From Brevibacillus_C sp046036945 (GTDB lineage Bacteria; Bacillota; Bacilli; Brevibacillales; Brevibacillaceae), in contig NZ_JBJQOQ010000009.1 in assembly GCF_046036945.1 (NCBI RefSeq), positions 117,493 to 181,492 of the forward strand: 64,000 nt of DNA, given 5' to 3'. Position 1 is the stretch's first letter; each line of letters starts with the position of its first letter. A model generated the notes under the pieces. That model searched no databases. It was not told the DNA's origin and was given only the letters and a program-made list of their open reading frames with translations. Made by a program: the position numbers and the translations under genes. Shown piece after piece: positions 24,959-33,728 of this stretch.

Positions 24959-26242
24959 TTACATCAACAGATTGGGCAGCCAGAGCGATACAGCCGGAAC
25001 GTACGTAATGATCAGAAGCAGCAGAAGAAGTACGACGTAAAAGGGGAGCATTCCCTTTAAAAACTCTTCCAGCTTCACTTTGGCGATGGAACAGGTGGTA
25101 AACATCACCGTTCCAAGCGGCGGAGTCAGCGTGCCGATCGACAGGTTGAACAAAAACACCATGCCAAAGTGCACAGGATCGATTCCGTACGCTTGCGCCA
25201 TGGGGATCAACAACGGCGTCAGGATAATGATCGCCACGTTCCCCTCCACGAACATGCCCAGTATCAACAAGAATACATTGACGACAATTAAAAATAAGAA
25301 CGGTGAGTCGACAAAGCCGGTGATAAAACCGGTTGCCGCCTGCGGGATGCGCTCCCAGGTCAAGATCCAGCCGAACGCGGACCCGGCGGCAATGATCAGC
25401 AGCACCGAGGCAGTCGTCGACACAGATTCCCGGATGGCCAGGGTAAAATCGCGCCACTTCATCTCGCGGTAGAAGATCACGCCCAAAAACAGCGCGTACA
25501 CGACAGCCACGGCTCCCGCTTCCGACGGCGTAAACATGCCGACGCGGATCCCGCCGATGATCGCCACAGGAAGCAGCAGGGCGAGGATGGCGTCCTTGGA
25601 CGCACGGAACAGCTGCCCTTTCGGCATCGGGCCGGTTCGAATCGGGGCGTAGCCCTTCTTCTTGGCAATAAAATGAATCGCCACCATTAAAAACACACAG
25701 GTCAGTAATCCCGGCATAACGCCGGCCATGAACAGCTTGCCGATCGAAACGTTGCCGATGTACCCGTATAAAATCATCCCGATCCCCGGCGGTATCAGCG
25801 GCGTGATTTGCGCGGCAGAGGCGATGACGGCTGCAGCAAAGCCGGGAGAATAATTCCGCTTGACCATCTCCGGGTACAAGATCTTCGTTTGCATCGCCGC
25901 ATCGGCGATATTGGAGCCGGACAATCCGCCCATCAGCGTAGCCAGCACGACATTCACCTGGGCCAGCCCGCCAGGCAGCCGTCCGGTTATCAGTTCGGCA
26001 AATTTGGCCAGCCGCTGTGTGATCCCGGTGTAGTTCATCATCGCCCCCGCGACGATAAAGAACGGCACGGCCAACAGCGGGATCGATTCGATGCCGCCGA
26101 TCAGGCGCTGAACCAGGACCATTGGCTCAATGCTTTGGGCCAGCAAAAAGTAGACCAATACACTGGCGATCATCGAGACGGCAATGGGGATATTGGCCAG
26201 AAACAGCGCAAATAGTGTGATGACCGATACGGCGATACTCAT
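24959..26242 (-). CDS. dctM: TRAP transporter large permease (DctM), second set
   Basis: 427 residues with about 12 membrane helices and DctM landmarks (GGLSGSNIADAAMQTKI; IPPGIGMILYGYIG). It is a clear paralogue of the permease at 8.6 kb but only moderately similar, so the two systems probably take different substrates. It overlaps dctQ by 4 bases. It closes an operon of IclR regulator, SDR, FAH hydrolase and TRAP genes. Confidence 0.92.
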   Translation of the reverse strand: MSIAVSVITLFALFLANIPIAVSMIASVLVYFLLAQSIEPMVLVQRLIGGIESIPLLAVPFFIVAGAMMNYTGITQRLAKFAELITGRLPGGLAQVNVVLATLMGGLSGSNIADAAMQTKILYPEMVKRNYSPGFAAAVIASAAQITPLIPPGIGMILYGYIGNVSIGKLFMAGVMPGLLTCVFLMVAIHFIAKKKGYAPIRTGPMPKGQLFRASKDAILALLLPVAIIGGIRVGMFTPSEAGAVAVVYALFLGVIFYREMKWRDFTLAIRESVSTTASVLLIIAAGSAFGWILTWERIPQAATGFITGFVDSPFLFLIVVNVFLLILGMFVEGNVAIIILTPLLIPMAQAYGIDPVHFGMVFLFNLSIGTLTPPLGTVMFTTCSIAKVKLEEFLKGMLPFYVVLLLLLLIITYVPAVSLWLPNLLM

Positions 26243-26730
26243 TGTTCAACGCCTCTTCCTTTGTCAATTTTTCTCTTCGCTGCCCAGCGGAGCAGCATAT
26301 GGACAGCAGCCAGTGCGCCTCCGATGGGGACGGCGATGTCGATAAAGGTATAAGGAAGACGCAGGATGGCCGTCAGCTTGTCCCAGGCGTGCACCGACAG
26401 TTGAAATCCGAGATAGACAAAGACGACAAGGAACGTGATAAAGGTGACGGCGGCGCGGAAATACGCGAAAAAGGTCTGGAGTCCCTGCGGCATTCGGGCC
26501 ACAAAGAAATCGATGCTGATGTGCTCGTCCCGCTTGGTAACCGTACTCGTTCCGATAAAGGTAAACCAGACAAACAAGGCCAGACTTATTTCTTCGGTCC
26601 ACTTCAGCGGGCTTCCGATGACGAAGCGCATGAATACGCCCAAGACCGTGACCCCGATAATCGCCAAGATCGTAAGGGATGCCAGGACGTCATCCGTTTG
26701 CCAAAACCATCCCTTCCTTTTATCCCCCAT
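26239..26730 (-). CDS. dctQ: TRAP transporter small permease (DctQ), second set
   Basis: 163 residues from ATG 26730, with AAGGGAG at 8 bases. Four membrane helices and the DctQ WTEEISLALFVWFTFIGTS segment are visible. It partners the DctM encoded immediately downstream. Confidence 0.9.
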   Translation of the reverse strand: MGDKRKGWFWQTDDVLASLTILAIIGVTVLGVFMRFVIGSPLKWTEEISLALFVWFTFIGTSTVTKRDEHISIDFFVARMPQGLQTFFAYFRAAVTFITFLVVFVYLGFQLSVHAWDKLTAILRLPYTFIDIAVPIGGALAAVHMLLRWAAKRKIDKGRGVEQ

Positions 26731-26784
26731 GTACATGACTCCCTTCCTGCCTGGTCCGCCAGCCGGCGGCAGCGGCTTCTCCGA

Positions 26785-27819
26785 TTATTTTCCCTCTTGG
26801 ATGATCTTCTCCACCTTCTCATGCAAGCCGGGACTCCATTCGCTGAACTCGCTGTAGACAGGTTTGACCGCTTCGCGGAAGGCAGCCTGATCCACCTCTG
26901 TGACCGTGACGCCGTTTGCCTTCAGGTCGTCCAGCGTCTTCTGGTCGTTTTCCGCCACTTTCTTGTTCAGGAACTCGCCCGCTTCATCCGCCGACTCTTC
27001 GAGCATCGCCAGGACCTCGGGCGGCAGCGTATCGATATACTTCTGTCCCGCCACCCACTGGATCAGCATTTTCATGTGTCCGGTGAGCGACACGAACTTG
27101 GCGTTTTCATACACCTTGGAGCCGTAGATGACGGGCAGCGGGTTCTCCATTCCGTCGATTACGCCCTGGGCTACAGCCGGATATACGTCTCCGAGCGGCA
27201 TCGGCGTCGGGGTTGCTCCCATCTTCTCGATCGCCGCGATCTGCAGCTTGTTGTTCGGGACGCGAATCTTCATCCCGGCCAGGTCTGCCGGCGTCTTTAC
27301 CTCTTTCTTTGCGATCAGATGGCGTTCTCCGTAAATCCAGTTTGTCGAAACGATGTGCAGCCCTTTGCCCTGCAGCTCTTTGTCCAGGCCGGTAAACCAA
27401 TCGCTTTTGGTAAGCCGGAGCAGCTGATCGAAATCTTCAGTCAGATAAGGCGCGGAAATGATGCCGATATCGGGTGCGTAGTCAGCCAAAAAGCTGGCGT
27501 CGGCGATCTGAACCACGTTTCCTCCCAGCTTCCCCTGCTCTATTACGTCCGTCTTTGAACCCAGAGCGGAACTCGGGTACAGCTCCAGCTTCAGCTTGCC
27601 GCCGCTCTTTTCCTCGGCGATCCGTTTCCACTCATTGGCAGCCAGATCGATCGGCTCACCCGGTTGGTTTTCGTAGGAGACCTTCACCACATAGGTCGTG
27701 TCCTTCTCCTGATTTGTTCCGCCGGAAGCAGCCTGCTGGCCGCCGCCTCCCCCGCATGCCCCAAGCAGCAGGGCAGCACTGGCACATAATGCGATAAACA
27801 CGCTTTGCTTTTTCTTCAT
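26785..27819 (-). CDS. dctP: TRAP transporter substrate-binding lipoprotein (DctP), second set
   Basis: 344 residues with lipobox LLGAC (C22) followed by a Gly-rich linker. DctP family features include LYPSSALGSKTDVIEQ and the likely ligand arginine in MKIRVPNNKLQ. It differs clearly from the first DctP. Its operon context (FAH hydrolase, SDR, divergent UxaA and aldehyde dehydrogenase) suggests a sugar-acid ligand. Confidence 0.92.
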   Translation of the reverse strand: MKKKQSVFIALCASAALLLGACGGGGGQQAASGGTNQEKDTTYVVKVSYENQPGEPIDLAANEWKRIAEEKSGGKLKLELYPSSALGSKTDVIEQGKLGGNVVQIADASFLADYAPDIGIISAPYLTEDFDQLLRLTKSDWFTGLDKELQGKGLHIVSTNWIYGERHLIAKKEVKTPADLAGMKIRVPNNKLQIAAIEKMGATPTPMPLGDVYPAVAQGVIDGMENPLPVIYGSKVYENAKFVSLTGHMKMLIQWVAGQKYIDTLPPEVLAMLEESADEAGEFLNKKVAENDQKTLDDLKANGVTVTEVDQAAFREAVKPVYSEFSEWSPGLHEKVEKIIQEGK

Positions 27820-27858
27820 TCTTCGGTCCCCCTTTTTTTTCTTTTCTTTTCTACCTCT

Positions 27859-28755
27859 TCATTTCCTCATCACGTTGGTCAGGCGTCCCAGCCCCTCGAT
27901 CTCAATCTCGACTACATCACCGTCCTTCAGCCACACCTGCTTGTCCTTCGGGTACCCGAGAATCACGCCCTCCGGAGTGCCGGTGAGAATCAGGTCGCCC
28001 GGCATCAAGGTCATGTACTGGGAAATGTAGTGAACGATTTCATCGCAGGGGAAGATCATGTCGGCCGTGTTGGAATGCTGCCGGACCTCGCCATTGACGA
28101 TCGACTTGATCTCCAAGTCGTTGGGATTGCCTACCTCGTCGGCAGTCACCAGCCAAGGACCGATCGGACTGAATCCGTCGCAGCTTTTTCCCAGCAGCCA
28201 CTGGCTGGTCCTCACCTGCAGGTCGCGCGCCGAGATGTCGTTCGCATTGCAATAGCCAGCGACGTACGACAGGGCCTGTTCCCTGCTGACGCGCCTCGCT
28301 TGTTTGCCGATGACGATCGCCAACTCCGCCTCGTAGTCTACCTGCCCGGACTCGGGGAGCAGTTCAATCTCATCGCCATGGGCAGCCAGCGAATTGGCAA
28401 ACTTGTTGAACAGCACGGGGTACTCTGGCACAGGCATGTTGGATTCTTCCGCGTGTTTCTTGTAGTTCAACCCGACGCAGATGATTTTGCCAGGCTCCGG
28501 TACGCACGGTCCAAGCTTCAGCTCCGATTCGTCCAGGAACAGCTCCGCTTCCCCTTCCTGCTCCATGCGGCGGACATGGGCAGACAAGGCCGCAGACGCC
28601 GCGTCTCCCCCCTGCAAAAACTGTCCGACCGTTTGGGGAAGGTCCGCTGTTTCCGCTCCGTGCCGCTGGGCCGAAGCGGTTACGTCCAGGACGCCCCGAT
28701 CTGTTTTCACTCCCAGTCTTTGTTCTTCTTCCAGATAAAAGCTGAGCAGTTTCAT
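27859..28755 (-). CDS. Fumarylacetoacetate hydrolase (FAH) family protein
   Basis: 298 residues from ATG 28755, with GGAGGAA upstream. FAH-family enzymes cleave or decarboxylate diketo acids using Mg or Mn. Metal ligands are likely in VDYEAELAIVIG and the upstream NYKKHAEE motif; CVGLNYKKHAEE and GYCNANDISARDLQ are family signatures. Next to an SDR and near UxaA and a semialdehyde dehydrogenase, a role as 2,4-diketo-3-deoxy sugar acid hydrolase is plausible. Alternatives are acylpyruvase or a homoprotocatechuate-type hydrolase. Confidence 0.87.
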   Translation of the reverse strand: MKLLSFYLEEEQRLGVKTDRGVLDVTASAQRHGAETADLPQTVGQFLQGGDAASAALSAHVRRMEQEGEAELFLDESELKLGPCVPEPGKIICVGLNYKKHAEESNMPVPEYPVLFNKFANSLAAHGDEIELLPESGQVDYEAELAIVIGKQARRVSREQALSYVAGYCNANDISARDLQVRTSQWLLGKSCDGFSPIGPWLVTADEVGNPNDLEIKSIVNGEVRQHSNTADMIFPCDEIVHYISQYMTLMPGDLILTGTPEGVILGYPKDKQVWLKDGDVVEIEIEGLGRLTNVMRK

Positions 28756-28773
28756 AGTCAATTCCTCCGTTTC

Positions 28774-29547
28774 TTATGCCATTTTGCCAAACACGACGCC
28801 TCCGTCGATGTACAGCGGCGCCCCCATCATGAAGCGCGACTCGTCTGAGGCGAGGAACAAGGCAGCCTTCGCTACGTCTTCGGGCCGGCCCAGCTCGCCG
28901 CTGAGCTGCCGTTTCTTGATCGTGGACAGCGCTTCCTCGGGGTCGTCGTACGACGATTTTAAATAGTTCTCCACAAACGGCGTCAAAATCGTTCCCGGCA
29001 GCAGCGCATTTACCCGAATGTTGTACGGCGCGTAATCCACCTGCATGGATTTGGTCAAGGCCAGCACGGCCCCTTTGGTGGCCGAGTAGACGGCCCGCCT
29101 CATCAACCCGATTTCCGCGATGCAGGAGGACATATTGATAATGCAGCCTGCCTTTCGCTCCATCATGTGGGGCAAGATGTGCTTGCTCGGCAGAAAGACA
29201 CCTTTCAGATTGACGGCCACGACTCTGTCCCACAGCTCTTCGCTGGTTTCATGGATGGCTCCCACGCCGGAGATCCCCGCGTTATTGAACAGAACATCGA
29301 TGTGACCGCAGGATTGGATCGCTTTTTGCACCATGTCCGCCACTTCTGTTTCGGACGTGACGTCCGCCGGCAAAAAAATGGCTTTGCCGCCGGCGCGGCA
29401 GATCTCCTCCGCCGTTTCTGAACCGCTCTTGTGGCTGACGTCGTTGACCACGACCGTCGCCCCCTCACTGGCGAACAGGAGTGCGGTGCTTTTCCCGATG
29501 CCGGAACCGGCACCGGTGATCAAGGCAACTTTTTCCTTTAGTCTCAT
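28774..29547 (-). CDS. SDR family oxidoreductase
   Basis: 257 residues from ATG 29547, with GAGG at 8 bases. The NAD motif TGAGSGIGKS, NNAG (FNNAGISG) and the catalytic Ser plus YSATK are present. In this context it likely oxidises a 2-keto-3-deoxy sugar acid to the 2,4-diketo acid that the neighbouring FAH-family enzyme would hydrolyse. It is distant from the FabG-like protein at 6.2 kb. Confidence 0.87.
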   Translation of the reverse strand: MRLKEKVALITGAGSGIGKSTALLFASEGATVVVNDVSHKSGSETAEEICRAGGKAIFLPADVTSETEVADMVQKAIQSCGHIDVLFNNAGISGVGAIHETSEELWDRVVAVNLKGVFLPSKHILPHMMERKAGCIINMSSCIAEIGLMRRAVYSATKGAVLALTKSMQVDYAPYNIRVNALLPGTILTPFVENYLKSSYDDPEEALSTIKKRQLSGELGRPEDVAKAALFLASDESRFMMGAPLYIDGGVVFGKMA

Positions 29548-29575
29548 GAAAACCGCCTCATTTCCTTTTGGATTA

Positions 29576-30343
29576 TCATGGGGAAAAAACGTGGCCGGCA
29601 CGCCTTGAGAGCCGTTTGCCCAAATCGACGATTTCTTCCCTAGCCAGATCCGCCTTTTCCTTCCAAGCATTTTCCAGCATGGTAAAACTGACGGAAGCAA
29701 TCATTTGGCCTTCATGGTTGTACACCGGAGCCGCGATGCAAAAAAATCCGGTGACGGCCTCCTGCTGTTCGCTCCCATAGCCTGCTGCCCTCATCGCCTG
29801 CAGCTGCGCCCACAACTGGTCCACATCGCCAACCGTATAGGGAGTCCTCGGCTCCAGATCGTACTCGGGATAGAGCGCTTTCAATTCGGGATAATCGAGG
29901 GCGGAAAGCTGCACCTTCCCCATGGCCGTCGCATAAGCTGGGAACCTCATGCCGGCATCTGTGGCAACCCGCAGCGGGCCGGGGCTCTCTTCCTTGGCCA
30001 GATAGATGATATCCCGCCCATTCCGCACGGAAAGCTGCAGGGTTTCCTGCACCTGCCGCACCGAAGCCGGAGCCTCGGCATAAAACGCTTGCAAAATGTG
30101 GAACTGGCGAAAATAAGCCGCGGACAATGCACCAATGGTCGGGCCAAGCGAATAGGTACTGTCTTTTTCCTTCACCACAAAGCCCAGCGACTCCAGCGTA
30201 TGCAAGAGGGAGAACATCGAGCTTTTGTTGATGGAGAGAGCGTGGGCCAAGTCGATCAGCTTCATCTGGGACGGCTCCGACGCAAGCAGCTGAAGGATGT
30301 CGTTTGCCCGCTCCAACGCAGGTACCCAGTATTTCTTTTCCAT
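29576..30343 (-). CDS. IclR family transcriptional regulator
   Basis: 255 residues from ATG 30343. The N-terminal winged helix (MKLIDLAHALSINKSSMFSL in part) is followed by the IclR ligand domain (FPAYATAMGKVQLSAL). IclR proteins respond to sugar acids or aromatic acids. It is the first gene of the FAH/TRAP operon and divergent from the second UxaA operon, and nested palindromes lie just upstream of its start. It probably controls both directions. Confidence 0.9.
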   Translation of the reverse strand: MEKKYWVPALERANDILQLLASEPSQMKLIDLAHALSINKSSMFSLLHTLESLGFVVKEKDSTYSLGPTIGALSAAYFRQFHILQAFYAEAPASVRQVQETLQLSVRNGRDIIYLAKEESPGPLRVATDAGMRFPAYATAMGKVQLSALDYPELKALYPEYDLEPRTPYTVGDVDQLWAQLQAMRAAGYGSEQQEAVTGFFCIAAPVYNHEGQMIASVSFTMLENAWKEKADLAREEIVDLGKRLSRRAGHVFSP

Positions 30344-30374
30344 GATCAACAGCGCCTTTCGTAACCAAGACTGT

Positions 30375-30400
30375 TGGTTTAGCATAATAAACCAGGTTTA
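30375..30400. promoter_or_regulatory. Nested palindromes, likely IclR operator
   Basis: TGGTTTA (30375) pairs with TAAACCA (30388), and the second arm also forms TAAACC-A-GGTTTA (30388-30400). The site lies 32-57 bases upstream of the iclR start, in the shared control region. Confidence 0.55.
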
Positions 30401-30463
30401 CTATTTTGAATACCCACATCTTACCACAGCATTTTTCCACAAAGCAACGGGTTCTTTCAAAAA

Positions 30464-30515
30464 AATAGTTGTATTCAAAAAACTATTGCAAATCGCGCTT
30501 TTCCTGAACTATCAT
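30464..30515 (+). promoter_or_regulatory. Promoter of the second UxaA operon
   Basis: TTGCAA (30486-30491) and TATCAT (30510-30515) with an 18-base spacer. An AATAGTT/AACTATT inverted repeat (30464-30487) overlaps the -35 box and could be a second regulator site. Confidence 0.5.
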
Positions 30516-30600
30516 AAGGGTGCTTGTTCTTATCCGATATTGTTTAACATTGTTCTGCATTATAAAACAAAATGCTCTGTATCAGAAAAGGAGGGGCCTC

Positions 30601-30903
30601 ATGACTTATCGCGCCATCTTGATGCAGCCGAGCGACAACGTGGCAACCGCGCTTGAATCCATCCCGGAAGGATCCGTCGTAACCGTCGCATGCCAGGATG
30701 TTCAGCACAGCGTTACGCTCTTGGAAGCCATTGAATTCGGACACAAGTTTGCCGTCCGCCCCATTCGCGGCGGCGAGGACATCGTCAAGTACGGAGAAGT
30801 CATCGGCGTAGCCGTACGCGATATCCCCCCTGGCCAGCACGTACATGTGCACAACCTGGAGGGGAAACGCGGGAGAGGAGACAAGATCAGCCATGAATCA
30901 TGA
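30601..30903 (+). CDS. UxaA-family dehydratase, small SAF-domain subunit (second set)
   Basis: 100 residues from ATG 30601, after AAAAGGAGGGG. It carries the same SAF features as the first copy: EFGHKFAVRPIRGGED and PGQHVHVHNLEG. It overlaps the large-subunit gene by 11 bases, suggesting coupled translation and a fixed stoichiometry. Confidence 0.87.
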   Translation: MTYRAILMQPSDNVATALESIPEGSVVTVACQDVQHSVTLLEAIEFGHKFAVRPIRGGEDIVKYGEVIGVAVRDIPPGQHVHVHNLEGKRGRGDKISHES

Positions 30904-32074
30904 ATCGAAGCAAACGCCCGTATTTTGGGGCTATCGCCGTCCTGATGGGCGCGTCGGCGTTCGCAACCACGTCCTGATTTTGCCCACGATCACTTGCGCG
31001 ACACAGGCAGCCCGGCAGATTACCGAATTGGTCAGCGGAACGGTTTCCTTTATTCACCAGCACGGCTGTGCACAAGTAGGGGTCGATTTTGAGCAAACCT
31101 TCCGCACCTATGTCGGAATGGGTGCCAATCCCAATGTGTACGGCGTCGTCGTCCTCGGCCTCGGCTGTGAAACCCATCAGGCCCGCAGTGTTGCCGGGGA
31201 AATCGCCAAAACGGGCAAACCGGTGGAGGTCGTCTCCATTCAGGATCACGGCGGCACCCTTATGGCCATCGCGCAAGGAGCGAAAATCGCCGCGCAAATG
31301 GTGCAGGACGCTTCCCTCGTGCGGCGCGAGCCCTGCGATCTTGCCGAATTGATCGTCGGTACGGAATGCGGCGGTTCAGACGCCTGTTCCGGCCTGTCCG
31401 CCAATCCGGCTGTCGGCGTCGTCAGCGACATGATCGTGGACGGCGGCGGAACGTCCATTCTGGCGGAGACGACGGAGTTGATCGGGGCGGAGCATTTGCT
31501 CGCCAACCGGGCCGTGGACGACAAGGTGGCCAAGCGCGTCTATGAAGTAATTCACGCCATGGAACAACGCTCGATTATGATGGGCGTGGATATCCGCACA
31601 GGCAACCCCAGTCCCGGCAACATCCGCGGCGGCCTCAGCTCCCTGGAAGAAAAATCGCTCGGCGCAGCCAACAAGGCAGGCACCCGCCCGCTGCAGGAAC
31701 TGATCAACTACGCAGAGCGGCCTGCCCAAAAAGGGCTGGTCTGGATGGATACGCCGGGCCACGACATCGAACAGCTTACCGGGATGGTTGCCGGCGGGGC
31801 CCAGGTGGTCCTGTTCACCACCGGCCGCGGAACGCCGACCGGCTCGCCGATCGCCCCCGTCATCAAAATCGCCACGAACACAGCCATCTTTGAAAAGATG
31901 GGCGACAATATCGATCTGAATGCAGGCACGATCATCGAAGGTAAGGAATCGCTCCAATCGGTGGGCCAGCGACTGTTCGACGAGATGCTGCAGGTGTGTT
32001 CCGGCAAGCTGACCAAGGCAGAGATCCTGAAACAGCACGACTTCGGGATTTGGCGGATCGGCCCCACTTTCTAA
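30893..32074 (+). CDS. UxaA-family sugar-acid dehydratase, large subunit (second set)
   Basis: 393 residues from ATG 30893. Motifs match the first copy: GTECGGSDACSGLS, MDTPGHDIEQLTG and CSGKLTKAE. It would dehydrate an aldonic or aldaric acid to its 2-keto-3-deoxy form. The following aldehyde dehydrogenase suggests the product is broken down to 2-oxoglutarate semialdehyde. The split SAF plus UxaA arrangement is the same as at 14.4-15.9 kb, showing ancient duplication or parallel recruitment. Confidence 0.88.
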   Translation: MNHESKQTPVFWGYRRPDGRVGVRNHVLILPTITCATQAARQITELVSGTVSFIHQHGCAQVGVDFEQTFRTYVGMGANPNVYGVVVLGLGCETHQARSVAGEIAKTGKPVEVVSIQDHGGTLMAIAQGAKIAAQMVQDASLVRREPCDLAELIVGTECGGSDACSGLSANPAVGVVSDMIVDGGGTSILAETTELIGAEHLLANRAVDDKVAKRVYEVIHAMEQRSIMMGVDIRTGNPSPGNIRGGLSSLEEKSLGAANKAGTRPLQELINYAERPAQKGLVWMDTPGHDIEQLTGMVAGGAQVVLFTTGRGTPTGSPIAPVIKIATNTAIFEKMGDNIDLNAGTIIEGKESLQSVGQRLFDEMLQVCSGKLTKAEILKQHDFGIWRIGPTF

Positions 32075-32117
32075 ACCGGCTGCAAGGACCGGATCATAAT
32101 TTTTGCGAGGAGGATGA

Positions 32118-33587
32118 ATGATGAGGACAGATACAGCAGCCAAAACCTATCTCAACTACATTGGCGGGGAATGGTCTCCCTCCCCGTCCAATCAGGTGGA
32201 TGCCAGCATCAATCCAGCCAACCGCCACGAGGTGGTCGGATACGTGCAAAAATCGACCGCAGAAGATTTGAACCGGGCCGTAGAGGCCGCCCGGTCGGCC
32301 CAGTCCGCCTGGCGAAAGCTGTCTGGCCCGGCACGGGGCGAATACCTCTACAAACTGGCGAACGCACTGGAGCGGCGTTTGGACGAAATTGCCGAAACGA
32401 TGACCCGGGAAATGGGCAAAACGCTGCCTGAGGCAAAGGGCGAGACTGCACGGGGTGTAGCCATCCTTCGCTACTATGCCGGCGAAGGTATGCGCAGAGT
32501 CGGCGAGGTGATTCCCTCCACCGACAGCGAAGCGCTGATGTTTACCAGCCGGGTGCCGCTCGGCGTGGTCGGTGTCATCACGCCGTGGAATTTTCCCGTC
32601 GCCATCCCGATCTGGAAAATCGCTCCGGCGATCGTCTATGGAAATACCGTCGTATTCAAGCCGGCCCAGGAGACTGCCGTCACGGCGGCCAAATTGATGG
32701 AATGCGCAGCCGAAGCCGGACTGCCCGCGGGAGTCGTCAACATGGTCACAGGTCCGGGCTCTGTCATCGGAACAGGCATCGTGAACCACCCCGGCATTGC
32801 CGGGATCACCTTTACCGGTTCTGATGAGGTGGGCAAGCAGGTAGGACAGGGAGCTTTTGCCCGCGGCGCCAAATACCAGCTGGAGATGGGCGGCAAAAAT
32901 CCGGTGATCGTCGCTGCCGATGCCGACCTCGATCTGGCCGTGGAAGCAACCGTCAGCGGCGGCCTGCGCTCTACCGGACAAAAATGCACGGCCACCAGCC
33001 GGGTGATCGTGCAGCGGGCGGTATACGACGCCTTCAAGGAAAAACTGCTTTCCCGGGTTCGTTCCCTGCCAATCGGAGACGGGCTCTCCCCTGATACCTG
33101 GATGGGACCGTGTGCGAGCGAACGGCAGATGCAGACCGTGCTCGGCTACATCGAGAAAGGGCAGGCCGAAGGAGCGTCCCTCTTGTACGGCGGCAAACGG
33201 TTGGACACTCCCGGCCTGGCAGATGGCTTTTATGTAGAGCCGGCGATCTTTGAGCAGGTAACCCCGGACATGACGATTGCCCAGGAGGAGATTTTCGGCC
33301 CGGTGCTGGCCCTGATACCGGCGGACACCATCGAAGAGGCGCTCGCGATCGCCAACGATTCCCGCTTCGGCCTCAGCGCCTCCATCTTCACGCGCGACAT
33401 CGGCCATATGCTATCCTTCATCCGTGAGATGGACGCCGGACTCATCCGCATCAACGCCGAAAGCGCCGGCGTAGAACTGCAGGCTCCGTTCGGCGGCATG
33501 AAACAGTCAAGCTCCCACTCCCGTGAACAGGGACAGGCGGCGATTGAATTTTTCACCGCAATCAAGACCGTATTTGTAAAAGGCTGA
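32118..33587 (+). CDS. Aldehyde dehydrogenase, 2-oxoglutarate-semialdehyde type
   Basis: 489 residues after GAGGAGG. It has the ALDH motifs TPWNFPVAIPIWK, ELGGK-like LEMGGKNPV, catalytic Cys in GQKCTATSR, and EEIFGPVL. It closely resembles GucD/YcbD of Bacillus glucarate and galactarate catabolism, which oxidise 2-oxoglutarate semialdehyde to 2-oxoglutarate. Following UxaA supports that role. Function is likely; exact pathway is inference. Confidence 0.88.
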   Translation: MMRTDTAAKTYLNYIGGEWSPSPSNQVDASINPANRHEVVGYVQKSTAEDLNRAVEAARSAQSAWRKLSGPARGEYLYKLANALERRLDEIAETMTREMGKTLPEAKGETARGVAILRYYAGEGMRRVGEVIPSTDSEALMFTSRVPLGVVGVITPWNFPVAIPIWKIAPAIVYGNTVVFKPAQETAVTAAKLMECAAEAGLPAGVVNMVTGPGSVIGTGIVNHPGIAGITFTGSDEVGKQVGQGAFARGAKYQLEMGGKNPVIVAADADLDLAVEATVSGGLRSTGQKCTATSRVIVQRAVYDAFKEKLLSRVRSLPIGDGLSPDTWMGPCASERQMQTVLGYIEKGQAEGASLLYGGKRLDTPGLADGFYVEPAIFEQVTPDMTIAQEEIFGPVLALIPADTIEEALAIANDSRFGLSASIFTRDIGHMLSFIREMDAGLIRINAESAGVELQAPFGGMKQSSSHSREQGQAAIEFFTAIKTVFVKG

Positions 33588-33622
33588 AAGAACCCGTCAG
33601 GAACTTCCTGACGGGTTCTTTC
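33586..33622 (+). terminator. Strong terminator after the aldehyde dehydrogenase
   Basis: A perfect 18-base inverted repeat (GAAAGAACCCGTCAGGAA and its complement) directly overlapping the end of the gene. Short T runs occur on both sides. Confidence 0.88.
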
Positions 33623-33728
33623 ATGGGCATTTTTTTACCTCAGACTCCTCCCTGCTGCCAACCGTTTAAGGCCGTCTGATTTCGGTGACAATGGATACAA
33701 GTCCCGGAAAAACCGAGGAGGGAATAGG

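Noticed and set aside
32094..33407. A 437-codon minus-strand frame
   Set aside because: It lies entirely opposite the well-supported aldehyde dehydrogenase and shows no family motif.
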